From NCBI GenBank assembly GCA_903834925.1, contig CAILLA010000064.1, forward strand, positions 1-47,799: a DNA stretch of 47,799 bases, written 5' to 3'. Under the pieces are notes generated by a model. It made no database searches and was not told where the DNA came from. It saw only the letters and a program-made list of their open reading frames with translations. The number at the start of each line of letters is the position of its first letter. Position 1 is the first letter of the stretch. Source of the stretch: an uncultured Schlesneria sp. (GTDB lineage Bacteria > Planctomycetota > Planctomycetia > Planctomycetales > Planctomycetaceae). Shown in pieces: positions 16,700-26,000 of this stretch. Both the position numbers and the translations under genes were made by a program.

Positions 16700-16991
16700 G
16701 CGTGCCATCCTTGGCGAGTAAGCGCTAAGGTCGCGCGGACTCAAAAGTCTGACAAAGACAGGAATTGGAAAATGGGAGGACGGGCTTCTCTCAGATTCTC
16801 AATTTCAGGTCAATACTAGGTTCAAGACTTTTCGATGAATTAATGGTTCGATCCAGAATTTTTTGAATGAAAATCTCAAAAATCGGCTTTTTGATGCAAT
16901 TGGATGCCGGTTCAACTATCGCTCTGACAATCGTAATTGGACAATCATCCAATTCAAAAATCTGGATGAAGCAAGCCGTTCCAAAGTTGAT
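16700..16991. other. 292-bp gap between secreted-protein genes
   Basis: Lies upstream of the five-module lipoprotein gene (-). It is AT-rich with several TTGAA/TTCAA steps around 16800-16990. It probably carries the promoter of the lipoprotein gene; no hairpin or small gene was resolved. Confidence 0.35.
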
Positions 16992-19900
16992 TCAACGCGA
17001 AACCTCGACTTTCGGCAGAACATCCAATTCGGTTTCCTGCGGTGCCGTTTCCTTCGCAAGGACAAACGGGAGATACCCGATCCGCAACTCAGCCCCTCGG
17101 TAGATAAAGAATTTAACCAGATTTTTACCAAGAGGATCGGCCGGTCGTTCTGCGACCTGTTTTGTAATCCACGAGACGTTGTCGAGAGTCAGTGTTTCCC
17201 ATTTGTCGAGTCCGACAAGGATGTCGTCCTTCTTGATTCCGTTATCGGCTGCGAAACTTCCTGGCTCGACTTCAAGAACCTTAAGACCTCCGCGATATTT
17301 GGTCGTGGTTTTAGCGAGGTTACTCGTTTCGTCGGCGGACAACTTCGCCAACTTCACACCCATTTGATTAAGCGGTTGAAGATTGGTTTGGGACGTGAAT
17401 GAAGCCATTTCACCTTTGACGTCAACAATTCCCTCACCCAGCTTCTTGTAATGCTCATAACGAGCCATTAAACGCTTTAAAGTCAAGCGTGCCTGAACGC
17501 TCTTGTTCGCTGCCTCAAGTTTGACTTTTTGAGGAACCTCCCCTGATTGCGCAAGAAAGCCGAATTGTTCCGATAATTTATTTGCCAATTCGTAGTCCCC
17601 TTCTGCTCCTTCGATCTGAAACTGCAAGTCCTGGATCGCAGCATGGTAGGTCTCTTTCAGGATCTTCTCTTTTCGCGTTGCGGTCTCGAGACGCCGTCTT
17701 GCGCTCGCCATTTCCATAGCAGTTGTGACATTATTCTTAAACAGACTTTGTTGTCGCAAAAACTCGCTCTGCGCCGCTGCAGTTTCTTCACGAGCACTCA
17801 CCAGACTGGTGACTAATTCGTCCCCTGACGGAAACGAGACCGGGACGGGAACAAGGCTTTCCGAATTCTGATCGGGTCCCGACTTCGCCACGACGCCGTT
17901 TTCATCCATCGTCACCGCAACCGGATGAGGGGCACTCCCATCCCGTTCAAACCCCACATCAAAATATAAAGTCGCTTTTTGTCCCGAGTTGGATTTACTT
18001 GCCTGTGGAGGTCGCCATCTCGTTGGTTCCGTTACATGATTCTCATTTGGCAAGAACCGCAAGGCGGCGAGCACGGTTCCTCGTCGCTCCGCTTCAACGA
18101 TCGGATCAATGCCGGGATTAAGCCTCGAAGAAACAATCACCTCAATATTGGCGATTGCCAATTGCGGACCTTTGGAATCACGTAAATACGCGACTTTTGT
18201 CAGTAAATTACCACTCGCGACATATTCCAGGTCTGAATCCGTGATTTCGAAAGAGACGCTGTTGTGACTCAGGTAAGCTTCACTACTCGGTTTCGCTGCA
18301 TAGACATCCAACAAAAGTGGTCTTGAATTCGGATCAAAATAACCAGACATAAGTTGAAGCGGATAATGTCGAACTTCCTTTGCATCTCGTTCAAAGCTCA
18401 GACGAGCGGGGAGAGTGAATGTTTGTTCTAAATTAGAGATTTTTGGAACCAAGTGTTCCGCCCCATTAAATGTCAGAAACCGGACCTGAGTGTAGTTTGA
18501 AGACGGAACCATTCCCGATCGTTGGTTTGGCGATGTCGAAGCGGACGGTTGTTCGCGACTCCCAAGTGAGGTTTGTTCCGATGGACTCGGACGGTCAACT
18601 CGCGCCTTCAAGTTCGGGTCGCTGTTCCATTCCGTCTCTTCACCGGCAATGAGCTCATTCGCCCGTCGTTCAATAATCTGTTTTTGCTGTGCTTGTCGTC
18701 GACCAATCTGTTGTTCCAAACGACTAAGTCGGGAATGGAGATCCATCACTCGCAATTTTTCCAATTGCAACTTGAGTTCGAATGCTGCGGAGAGAGATGC
18801 CTCAAGTTGCTGACGCAAATCACGATGAAAATCTTCTTTCTGCTGTGACGTATTCGGAAGTCCCCGAATCTTTTCAGCGATCATCATCGCCTGTGATTCA
18901 TACTTCGCGATCGCTTCTGCCAATCGACGCGACTCCGGCGTGTCGATTGCGCGACCTAACTTTTGTTCTGCATTCTGGGTGTCACGAGTTTGTATGTCGC
19001 GTAGGTCCACCGTGGGAGTTGCGTCGATCGATGCGGTCGCTGTCGACGAAGATTCGTCAGCCGATTCCCATACGCCCGTCAGTGGCGACAAGACATAGGT
19101 ATGATCACCAATCGTGGCCGAGAGCATATTCACTCCGTGCTCAGGGACAACTTTACCGACATATTCGGGAGGTATTGTCAGTTTGGCCCACTTTCCAGCT
19201 TTGCTGCTGAAGCCAAACAACTGGTCATCAATAAGAACATGACAAAAACTGTCATTTAAAGTCGACCGTTTCATTCGTCGTTCTCCATCTTTAGGAAGCC
19301 CGACGACGAGGCGAACCCATTTCCCAAGAGACTTGCTGTAGGCGGATAACCCCTCTTTGGTTTCAACCAGAAGAATGTCAGCGGATGACATGCGATTTAA
19401 AGGGCCACGTGCCGATCCGAATGGACCTGACGGCGCCATGCCTGGGGCCCAGCCAGGCGACATACCACCTCCACTAAGGAACTGGTTGCTCGTATCGGCC
19501 TGATCGGTGTCACTACCCCCAACGGTCTTCGAATCCGATTTGCTTGAGTCAGACTCATCGGATTCAGACTGATTTTCCTTTACGTTGTACGGATCGCCGT
19601 TTGAAATCGGATTGCCAAGAATTTGAATAGGTTGGCCATCCATTTTTTGCCCGAATGTGTTCCGCCGTTTCCATTGCATATCGAACAGTTCATCAACGTC
19701 TTCCTGCGTCGAACCAGCACTTTTTATTAGCTCTTTATTTTTTGTCTCAACAAGTTCGTCTTCGAAGGATGCTTTCACATTAAGTGTCTGACCCGTTTCG
19801 TCCAGTGTCATTATGAACGTAGCAGCCGGGGCATTGTAGAGCACTTTTTTATCGATTGTAGTTGCCTGAAATTTGCTTAACTTTGAAAGCCATTTCAGTT

Positions 19901-20183
19901 TCATCCAGGGCTGATTGTTTAAATTCGCCTGAAAATCGGCAGTTTCTTCAGACACTCGGCTCACCGTACATCGGCCGAATCTTCCTTTGAGTCCCATTTC
20001 CCATTCATCAGAGAGATCCGGAATCGAGCTGTCAGCCGCTGATGGATTTTCAATGTTGGATTCAGCTTTCGTCAGATTCGAATCGGCAATTTCTGATTCA
20101 TCGTTCGCCGATGAGATGGCAAACCACACGGTGCTGATGATCGCCGCGATGACGAATCGAGAGCGAAATCTATATCTGTTCAT
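16992..20183 (-). CDS. Large secreted coiled-coil protein with C-terminal PDZ-like domain
   Basis: No known family over most of its 1063 aa. It begins with a signal peptide (MNRYRFRSRFVIAAIISTVWFAISSA). Residues about 200-270 are Ser/Asp/Gly-rich and low complexity. Predicted coiled coil covers about 400-490 (AIAKYESQAMMIAEK..., LEKLRVMDLHSRLSRLEQQIGRRQAQQ) and about 790-910. A PDZ-like domain lies near 965-1045 (GGLKVLEVEPGSFAADNGIKKDDILVGLDKW), of the type that follows HtrA proteases, but no protease domain is present. It stands between the kinase gene upstream and the lipoprotein gene downstream, all on the minus strand, and may be an envelope partner of that system. Confidence 0.72.
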   Translation of the reverse strand: MNRYRFRSRFVIAAIISTVWFAISSANDESEIADSNLTKAESNIENPSAADSSIPDLSDEWEMGLKGRFGRCTVSRVSEETADFQANLNNQPWMKLKWLSKLSKFQATTIDKKVLYNAPAATFIMTLDETGQTLNVKASFEDELVETKNKELIKSAGSTQEDVDELFDMQWKRRNTFGQKMDGQPIQILGNPISNGDPYNVKENQSESDESDSSKSDSKTVGGSDTDQADTSNQFLSGGGMSPGWAPGMAPSGPFGSARGPLNRMSSADILLVETKEGLSAYSKSLGKWVRLVVGLPKDGERRMKRSTLNDSFCHVLIDDQLFGFSSKAGKWAKLTIPPEYVGKVVPEHGVNMLSATIGDHTYVLSPLTGVWESADESSSTATASIDATPTVDLRDIQTRDTQNAEQKLGRAIDTPESRRLAEAIAKYESQAMMIAEKIRGLPNTSQQKEDFHRDLRQQLEASLSAAFELKLQLEKLRVMDLHSRLSRLEQQIGRRQAQQKQIIERRANELIAGEETEWNSDPNLKARVDRPSPSEQTSLGSREQPSASTSPNQRSGMVPSSNYTQVRFLTFNGAEHLVPKISNLEQTFTLPARLSFERDAKEVRHYPLQLMSGYFDPNSRPLLLDVYAAKPSSEAYLSHNSVSFEITDSDLEYVASGNLLTKVAYLRDSKGPQLAIANIEVIVSSRLNPGIDPIVEAERRGTVLAALRFLPNENHVTEPTRWRPPQASKSNSGQKATLYFDVGFERDGSAPHPVAVTMDENGVVAKSGPDQNSESLVPVPVSFPSGDELVTSLVSAREETAAAQSEFLRQQSLFKNNVTTAMEMASARRRLETATRKEKILKETYHAAIQDLQFQIEGAEGDYELANKLSEQFGFLAQSGEVPQKVKLEAANKSVQARLTLKRLMARYEHYKKLGEGIVDVKGEMASFTSQTNLQPLNQMGVKLAKLSADETSNLAKTTTKYRGGLKVLEVEPGSFAADNGIKKDDILVGLDKWETLTLDNVSWITKQVAERPADPLGKNLVKFFIYRGAELRIGYLPFVLAKETAPQETELDVLPKVEVSR

Positions 20184-20296
20184 ATTATTGCTTTCTGTCG
20201 AGAATTAACTCGTAAATTAGGCATTCGTAGTAATGACTGTTTGTTTCGTGTACTCAAAAAGAGGTAAATGCAGGGTGAATTCTTCAGCCACTTGGT

Positions 20297-20336
20297 CAAA
20301 GGCCCGTTTACCACCCCTTGGTGGGGTTGGGGTTTT
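20297..20336 (+). repeat. REP-like unit, family 1, single arm
   Basis: Matches the right arm of the inverted element at 1778-1817: CAAAGGCCCG, then an ACCACCCC...GGTGGGGTT hairpin and GGGGTTTTG. No partner arm is visible nearby. It lies in the 173-bp gap between the kinase gene and the PDZ-protein gene, where it could fold in the transcript. Confidence 0.7.
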
Positions 20337-20356
20337 GTTTGAATTGCGTCTTTTGC

Positions 20357-21847
20357 CTATGGACCATTTGAACTTGGGGTTTCATCCCCATTCACAGTTG
20401 TTTCAAGTAGCTCAATCAGGTCTGTTGTTGCATCGAGTTCTGATTCGACAGAGCTCCAAGGCTCGGCGGGAATTGGCGTTTCCGCTGCGTCCAGTCGTGG
20501 AATTTTCGTTTGTATTTTCGAGCCAATGTGCCCGGGGGCGTCTGTTTTCCAATTCATCCGCCACGTCAGGAGCGAAACGCTGCCCAGTGCTGCAATCGAG
20601 ACAAATGTGATTCGAAAGAGATACTTGCGTCCCCAATTCGTCAAATCTCTTGAATTCGATTCCTGTTTCGGTACCAGTAGCCAATCACAAACGCCTTGTG
20701 GTAAATCGACGGAAGTCGGTTGTTGAACGTGGGCGAGGCTTTGTTCCAGCAAAGTCGCCACTTCTGCTGCTGAGCCGAACCGTTCCGCAACATCCTTCGA
20801 TAGCAGCTTCATGACAATCCGTTCGAGCCATTCAGGAATCTCGGGATTAATTTCCCGAATGGGCCGCGGGGCAGTCTCACGAATCCTGCGGAGAATCCCA
20901 AACGTGGTGTCGGCTCGAAAAGGGGGCCGACCGGTACACATCGCGTATAACACCGCCCCGAGGCTGAATAGGTCGCTACGATGATCAACAGCGTCTCCGT
21001 TCGCCTGTTCCGGCGACATATACTGAGGCGTACCGGCAATGATTCCCGTTCGAGTCAATGTCGCATCATCAACTGCCCGAGCCAGACCGAAGTCGGTCAA
21101 TAAGACTCGGTCGACGTTTGTTTCCAGCAAGATATTGGCTGGCTTCACGTCACGATGAACGAGACCTTGCGCATGTGCGGCCGATAATCCCAGAGAAGCC
21201 TGCATACCGATTCGCAAAACATCCTTCACATCGAGCGGCCCCTGTTGATCGAGTCGTTCCTGAAGCGACTGACAGGCCACGTATGGCATGACCAGATACG
21301 GAAGTTTGGCATTCGCATTGACGGAGTGAATTGCCATCACATGGGGATTCACGACGGCCGCGGTGGCCTGAGCTTCTCGAGCAAACCGACGACGCGCCGC
21401 ACCACTGGTTGCCAAATGAGGCGCAAGTACTTTCACCGCGACGTGCCGGTGAAGCTCTTTCTGAAACCCCTTCAGGACGATTCCCATCCCGCCGCGACCA
21501 ATCACCTCAACGATTTCATAGTCACCCAAACGCCCGAGACTTGTTTGGTCGTCGCTCGGTTCGAGAAAATCGACGGCAAAATCTGCTGAGAAATGAGCCG
21601 CATCGTCGTCGTGTGACAAAAAACCATGAGTGCTGAAGCCTGCTCGCCTGCCCGCACTGCGCGACAGGCGCTCGCTTGCCTCTGACCACCACTCGTTCGT
21701 CGCGGCGAGCACTTCAAACTCGTGGCGACATTCGGAACAGGCAGACAAATGCTCGGAAACTTCGTTCTCTTCTCTCTCCGGAAGAGACTCCGTCAGCAGG
21801 TTTCGTAACTGCTCGCGATCGCAACAGGTCTTTGAAAAATCACTCAT
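20357..21847 (-). CDS. Membrane Ser/Thr protein kinase with N-terminal zinc-finger
   Basis: A PknB-type kinase of 496 aa. Residues about 8-45 form an anti-sigma-like zinc-binding region (H-x3-C-x2-C in HLSACSEC). The kinase domain runs about 105-370: VIGRGGMGIVLKG (P-loop), VAVKVL (ATP Lys), LVHRDVKPANIL (catalytic loop), LTDFGLARA (DFG) and GTPQYMSPEQ (activation segment, APE variant). A single membrane helix at about 408-428 (YLFRITFVSIAALGSVSLL) leads to a short outer tail. The ATG at 21847 is chosen over an in-frame TTG. It follows an ECF sigma gene by 63 bp; this pairing is characteristic of planctomycetes, where the kinase is thought to gate the sigma factor. Confidence 0.93.
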   Translation of the reverse strand: MSDFSKTCCDREQLRNLLTESLPEREENEVSEHLSACSECRHEFEVLAATNEWWSEASERLSRSAGRRAGFSTHGFLSHDDDAAHFSADFAVDFLEPSDDQTSLGRLGDYEIVEVIGRGGMGIVLKGFQKELHRHVAVKVLAPHLATSGAARRRFAREAQATAAVVNPHVMAIHSVNANAKLPYLVMPYVACQSLQERLDQQGPLDVKDVLRIGMQASLGLSAAHAQGLVHRDVKPANILLETNVDRVLLTDFGLARAVDDATLTRTGIIAGTPQYMSPEQANGDAVDHRSDLFSLGAVLYAMCTGRPPFRADTTFGILRRIRETAPRPIREINPEIPEWLERIVMKLLSKDVAERFGSAAEVATLLEQSLAHVQQPTSVDLPQGVCDWLLVPKQESNSRDLTNWGRKYLFRITFVSIAALGSVSLLTWRMNWKTDAPGHIGSKIQTKIPRLDAAETPIPAEPWSSVESELDATTDLIELLETTVNGDETPSSNGP

Positions 21848-21910
21848 GAACAAACGATTCAAAAAGGTTTTATTAGCTACCCAGCGACGACATACACATT
21901 TCGAACTCGG

Positions 21911-22525
21911 TTAGGCATCACGTTTCGTCTCATATTCTTCCACGATCTGTCGCAATCTGGAGATAACGCGACTCCGTGCCACATACACGTTGCCAGTGGT
22001 CAACTTCAGGCTTGCGGCCACCTCCGCAATCGGTTCGTCCAACACACACGTCCGCCAGAAGGCCTGCCAGGTCGATTCTCGAAACTCACCTTGAGCCTTC
22101 TCAGCCGCCAAATCAAAAATCTCGTTCCGATATTCTTCGTCAAACTCAACGACCGTACGGTGCTCGGGCTCGGGAAGATTCTTTAGCAAGTCCATCATGT
22201 CTGGCCCACCGACGCCGCGCCGCCCTGCCCTGCAAGCGGATTCACCCCGCTGGATGAACTTGAGAGACAGATTTCGGGAAATCGTGAACAACCAGCGACG
22301 AAACGAAGCCTCGCGCCCGTCAGGTTGCCAATCGTCAACCGCTTGAGTCACCGCCAGAATGACCTGTTGAGTCACATCACGGGCGTCCGCGTCCTGCAAA
22401 CCTCGCTGCCGCAACATCCTCAGAACGAGTGGTTCATAAATGGAGACGAATTGAGTCCATGCCTGCTGATCCTGCGGATCTCGCAGTCGCAGCATCAGGC
22501 TCGGACGTGTCTCCGGTTCCAACAT
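21911..22525 (-). CDS. ECF-family RNA polymerase sigma factor
   Basis: A 204-aa extracytoplasmic-function sigma factor of the planctomycete type. Region 2 is residues about 20-90: FVSIYEPLVLRMLRQRGLQDADARDVTQQVILAV, then DGREASFRRWLFTISRNLSLKF, matching the -10-recognition helix with its DARDVTQ signature. Region 4 is about 150-200: CVLDEPIAEVAASLKLTTGNVYVARSRVISRL, a helix-turn-helix for the -35 element. The linker (GRRGVGGPDMMDLLKNLPEP) is longer than in classic RpoE. The ATG at 22525 has AGGAG 8 nt upstream, better placed than for the GTG at 22534. It is the first gene of a run with the kinase. Confidence 0.92.
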   Translation of the reverse strand: MLEPETRPSLMLRLRDPQDQQAWTQFVSIYEPLVLRMLRQRGLQDADARDVTQQVILAVTQAVDDWQPDGREASFRRWLFTISRNLSLKFIQRGESACRAGRRGVGGPDMMDLLKNLPEPEHRTVVEFDEEYRNEIFDLAAEKAQGEFRESTWQAFWRTCVLDEPIAEVAASLKLTTGNVYVARSRVISRLRQIVEEYETKRDA

Positions 22526-23072
22526 CAATGACACTCCTCTTACGACGTGTTCCCGTTGCTCCTTATCTAATCCATCGGAGGGCTGAATCTTACACAGAAT
22601 TTTCGTAATTCAGACAGAATCGCTGATTTTTTCACACCTTAGAGATCGGATCATAATCAGATCACGGCACCGATCTGATGGAACAAGCAAATTCCTGTAG
22701 AGAAAATGGTTGCGCCTAATGAGTGAAATAGCAGTCGAGCCTTGGGGTGCCACGGTTTTGGAGTCTTCGACAAGTCGGTGTCTTCATGATTTGATAACGC
22801 TACCGAAGAGCGCGGCATTACCGAAGTCGGTAAAACCGTGGCACCCTTTATTGTGGCTTTGTGTTTTCAAAGCAGTTCATCCCCTCCAACGCAGAGATCC
22901 CGTCTTCTGATCGTTTCATCGGACCACCACGCCCCGTCACACCGCTCGCTGTTCAATCGAATTCCCACTACAATCCATCGAATACACCCTGGTTCGCGTG
23001 ATCCCGCATTGCCACTGAAAGGTTTTGTCGGGATGTGTATGTTTGCGCTGATAACAAGCGTTTCAATGAGTA
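22526..23072. other. 547-bp divergent intergenic region holding a MITE-like element
   Basis: Separates the ECF sigma gene (-) from mfd (+). Apart from the 102-bp inverted-repeat element at 22745-22846, described separately, the rest shows no convincing gene. A short frame ending inside mfd (MCMFALITSVSMSNGC) looks like chance. Confidence 0.4.
22745..22846 (-). repeat. 102-bp MITE-like element, family 4, copy 1
   Basis: Bounded by inverted ends GGGTGCCACGGTTTT and AAAACCGTGGCACCC. The reverse complement of this copy matches 33022-33123 along its whole length, including CTTGTCGAAGA and the ACCGnCTTCGGT hairpin near one end. It is intergenic, non-coding, and has no clear target duplication. The orientation is given relative to copy 2. 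Confidence 0.82.
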
Positions 23073-26000
23073 ATGGATGTGGCAGCAGAGAACTTGATTA
23101 CACAGTTGACGGAACTTCCATCGAAATTAATCGCTCAGCCAGGGATGGCTGAGGTGGTCGCGAGGCTGCGCGAGGGGAAAGATGCCACAATCGACGGTGC
23201 GTGGGGATCTTCCTCCGCATTGATCGCTGTTGCTCTTCGTCAGCAAGCGGAAAGTACCCTTGTGGTTGTCGTTCCACACGAGAAGGACGTTGATGGATTT
23301 ACATCAGACGCGGCGGCGTTTGGGATTGAACCGGAATGTTTTCCCGCCTGGGCCGCCCTGCCGCAGGAACTGAGTATCACCGATCCGATCCTGGGGACTC
23401 GCCTGCGAATCTTGCGAGCGTTCGAATCGGTTTCCCCACCCCGCATCGTCGTTACAACCATTCATGCGTTGCTACAACCGGTTCCAAGTCGTGAAGCAAG
23501 AACTGTCGCATCTCGGACATTGGCCGTTGGCAGCGAACTGGACTTGGATGTATTAACCACGTGGATGGTCACTCACGGATTTGAACGAGTGACGGCGATT
23601 GAACTTCCTGGTGAATTCAGTATTCACGGCGGTATCGTTGATGTCTTTTCTCCGGATGCCACTGACCCGGTTCGTATCGAACTGTTCGGGGATGAGATCG
23701 AATCAATCCGGCTGTTCGATGTCGAATCACAACGAAAAGTCAAAGATCTGAACGAAATCGACATCGCAATCGTAACACAGATCCGCGAAAGTCCGATTGA
23801 GAACGAGAGTTCAGAAACGGAAAACAAGAAGAGAAAAAAACGTTCAAAAGACGCCGAGCCGGAACCCACTTCCGCTGATTCCTCGCCGATTTCAGAACTG
23901 AATTCTTCGGCCCTCGATTCATTGCCCGCTCAATCTTGGATTGTACTGCATGACCTTGCTGAAATTACGAGCGAGGGAAAACGTTATCTCGACCGAATGG
24001 CTGATCCAAGAGGCTTGTTTAGCGTTTCGGCGGTTCTTGAACGGTGTACGCATCGCCCGTATGTCACGATGGCGCCGCTGCTTGCCGATAGCCAATCACC
24101 GACTTGCCATTTGCAAGTCGAATCCATCGAGCGATTCGGCGGACTCAAGGGTGAGGCTCTTCAAGAACTCGCCCGAGTCGTTCAACAAGATGAAACCGTG
24201 CTCATCGCCTGTCACAATGACGCTGCTCGGACACGATTGAGCGAGTTGATGACCGAAGTCTTCCTGGGTACTGGAAACGAATCTACCAAACCAACGAACG
24301 ATCCCGGTAACCAGACAAAGTTTGGAGAAGCAGTCGCTCAGCCAGATGCGACGCTGAAAAGGGGGAAACAGTCCGATCCTGCGTCAAAAAAGAAAGGGGC
24401 GAAATCAACCCCTGCGTCTGAAGCAGCGACTCCAACCGTCAGCCGCGCTGTCATGGATGCCTCTTCAGGTGGTGGATTGAAGAAGTTCCTTCGTGCGCCG
24501 AAAGACCAGGCGACCGAAGTGAAATCGGGGGAATCGAAGACAAATCCATCCTCTCCCCAGACTGCGTCGAGCACAAACGGGCCGAATCTATCTAAAGTCG
24601 ACGATCAAAAGACGAATCATCCTTTCCTTTCGCGGATTCAACTTTGCGTAGGACACGTCTCACGCGGTTTTCGTCTTCGGCCGGACCGCATCATTGTCCT
24701 GGGCGACAATGAATTGTTTGGGCGGACGGAAGTTCGTCGAACGGCGAAAAAGAGCAAGATCGAATCGCGAGCTATCGACAGTTTTCTCGATCTCAATTCT
24801 GGCGATCTGGTGGTTCATCTTTCGCATGGAATTGGCCGATTCCGTGGAATGGAAATCCAGCAAAAAGGGGAACACACCGAAGACCATCTGGCGATTGAAT
24901 TCGGCGGAGGCGTCAAAATGTACGTCCCCGTTTCATTAATTCACCTCGTCCAGAAATATATCGGTGGAGGAAAAGCTTCTCCCGAGTTATCAAAGCTGGG
25001 GGGATCAAGCTGGTCGAATAAAAAGAAGCGTGTGACCGAAGCGGTCTGCGACATGGCCTCGGACATGATCAAATTGCAGGCTGATCGAGACATGAAGCCC
25101 GGACTGCAATGTCCTCCCGACAGCCATTGGGTTGAGGAATTTGACGCAGCCTTCCCCTACACCGAAACCATTGATCAATTGCATGCGATTACCGACTTGA
25201 AACGGGACATGGAACAGCCACGCCCGATGGACCGGCTGATCTGTGGCGACGTCGGTTATGGTAAGACTGAAGTCGCCATGCGTGCTGCATTTAAGGCGGT
25301 TGATGCTGGACGACAGGTAGCGATTCTGGTTCCGACGACGGTTCTGTGCGAACAACATTTTCGCAGTTTGAGCGAGCGAATGGCCGAGTTCCCCGTCAAC
25401 ATCGCTTCACTGAATCGATTCAAATCGACCAAAGAAGTTCGCGATACGTTGCGGGGACTCGCGGAAGGAACGATCGATATCTGCATCGGCACACACCGGC
25501 TGGTCAGCAAAGACGTGAAGTTCAAAGACCTGGGTCTGCTGGTAATCGATGAAGAGCAACGTTTCGGCGTCGAGGTGAAAGAACTGCTGAAACACATGCG
25601 GCTGGAAGTTGACGTGCTGACGCTTTCAGCAACGCCGATTCCGCGAACGCTGCATATGTCGCTTGTCGGTGTTCGAGATATTTCGAACCTGGAAACACCA
25701 CCACAGGATCGTCAAGCGGTGGAAACGCACATCTGTCGCTGGAATAAAGACCTGATCCGGTCATCCATCATTCGTGAACTGAACCGCGACGGACAGATCT
25801 ACTTCGTTCACAATCGGGTTTACAACATCGAATCGATTGCAGATCAGATCCGCGGACTGGTCCCCGAGGCCACCGTCGATGTCGTTCATGGCCAGATGTC
25901 GGAAGAACCGATGGAACTGGCGATGATGAATTTTGTACAAGGACGAACCGATGTTCTGGTCGCGACCACGATCATCGAAAGCGGATTGGACATTCCCAAC

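Noticed and set aside
22838-23152. Small ORF upstream of and overlapping mfd
   Set aside because: It runs from the family-4 repeat into mfd in another frame, and has no family or translation signal.
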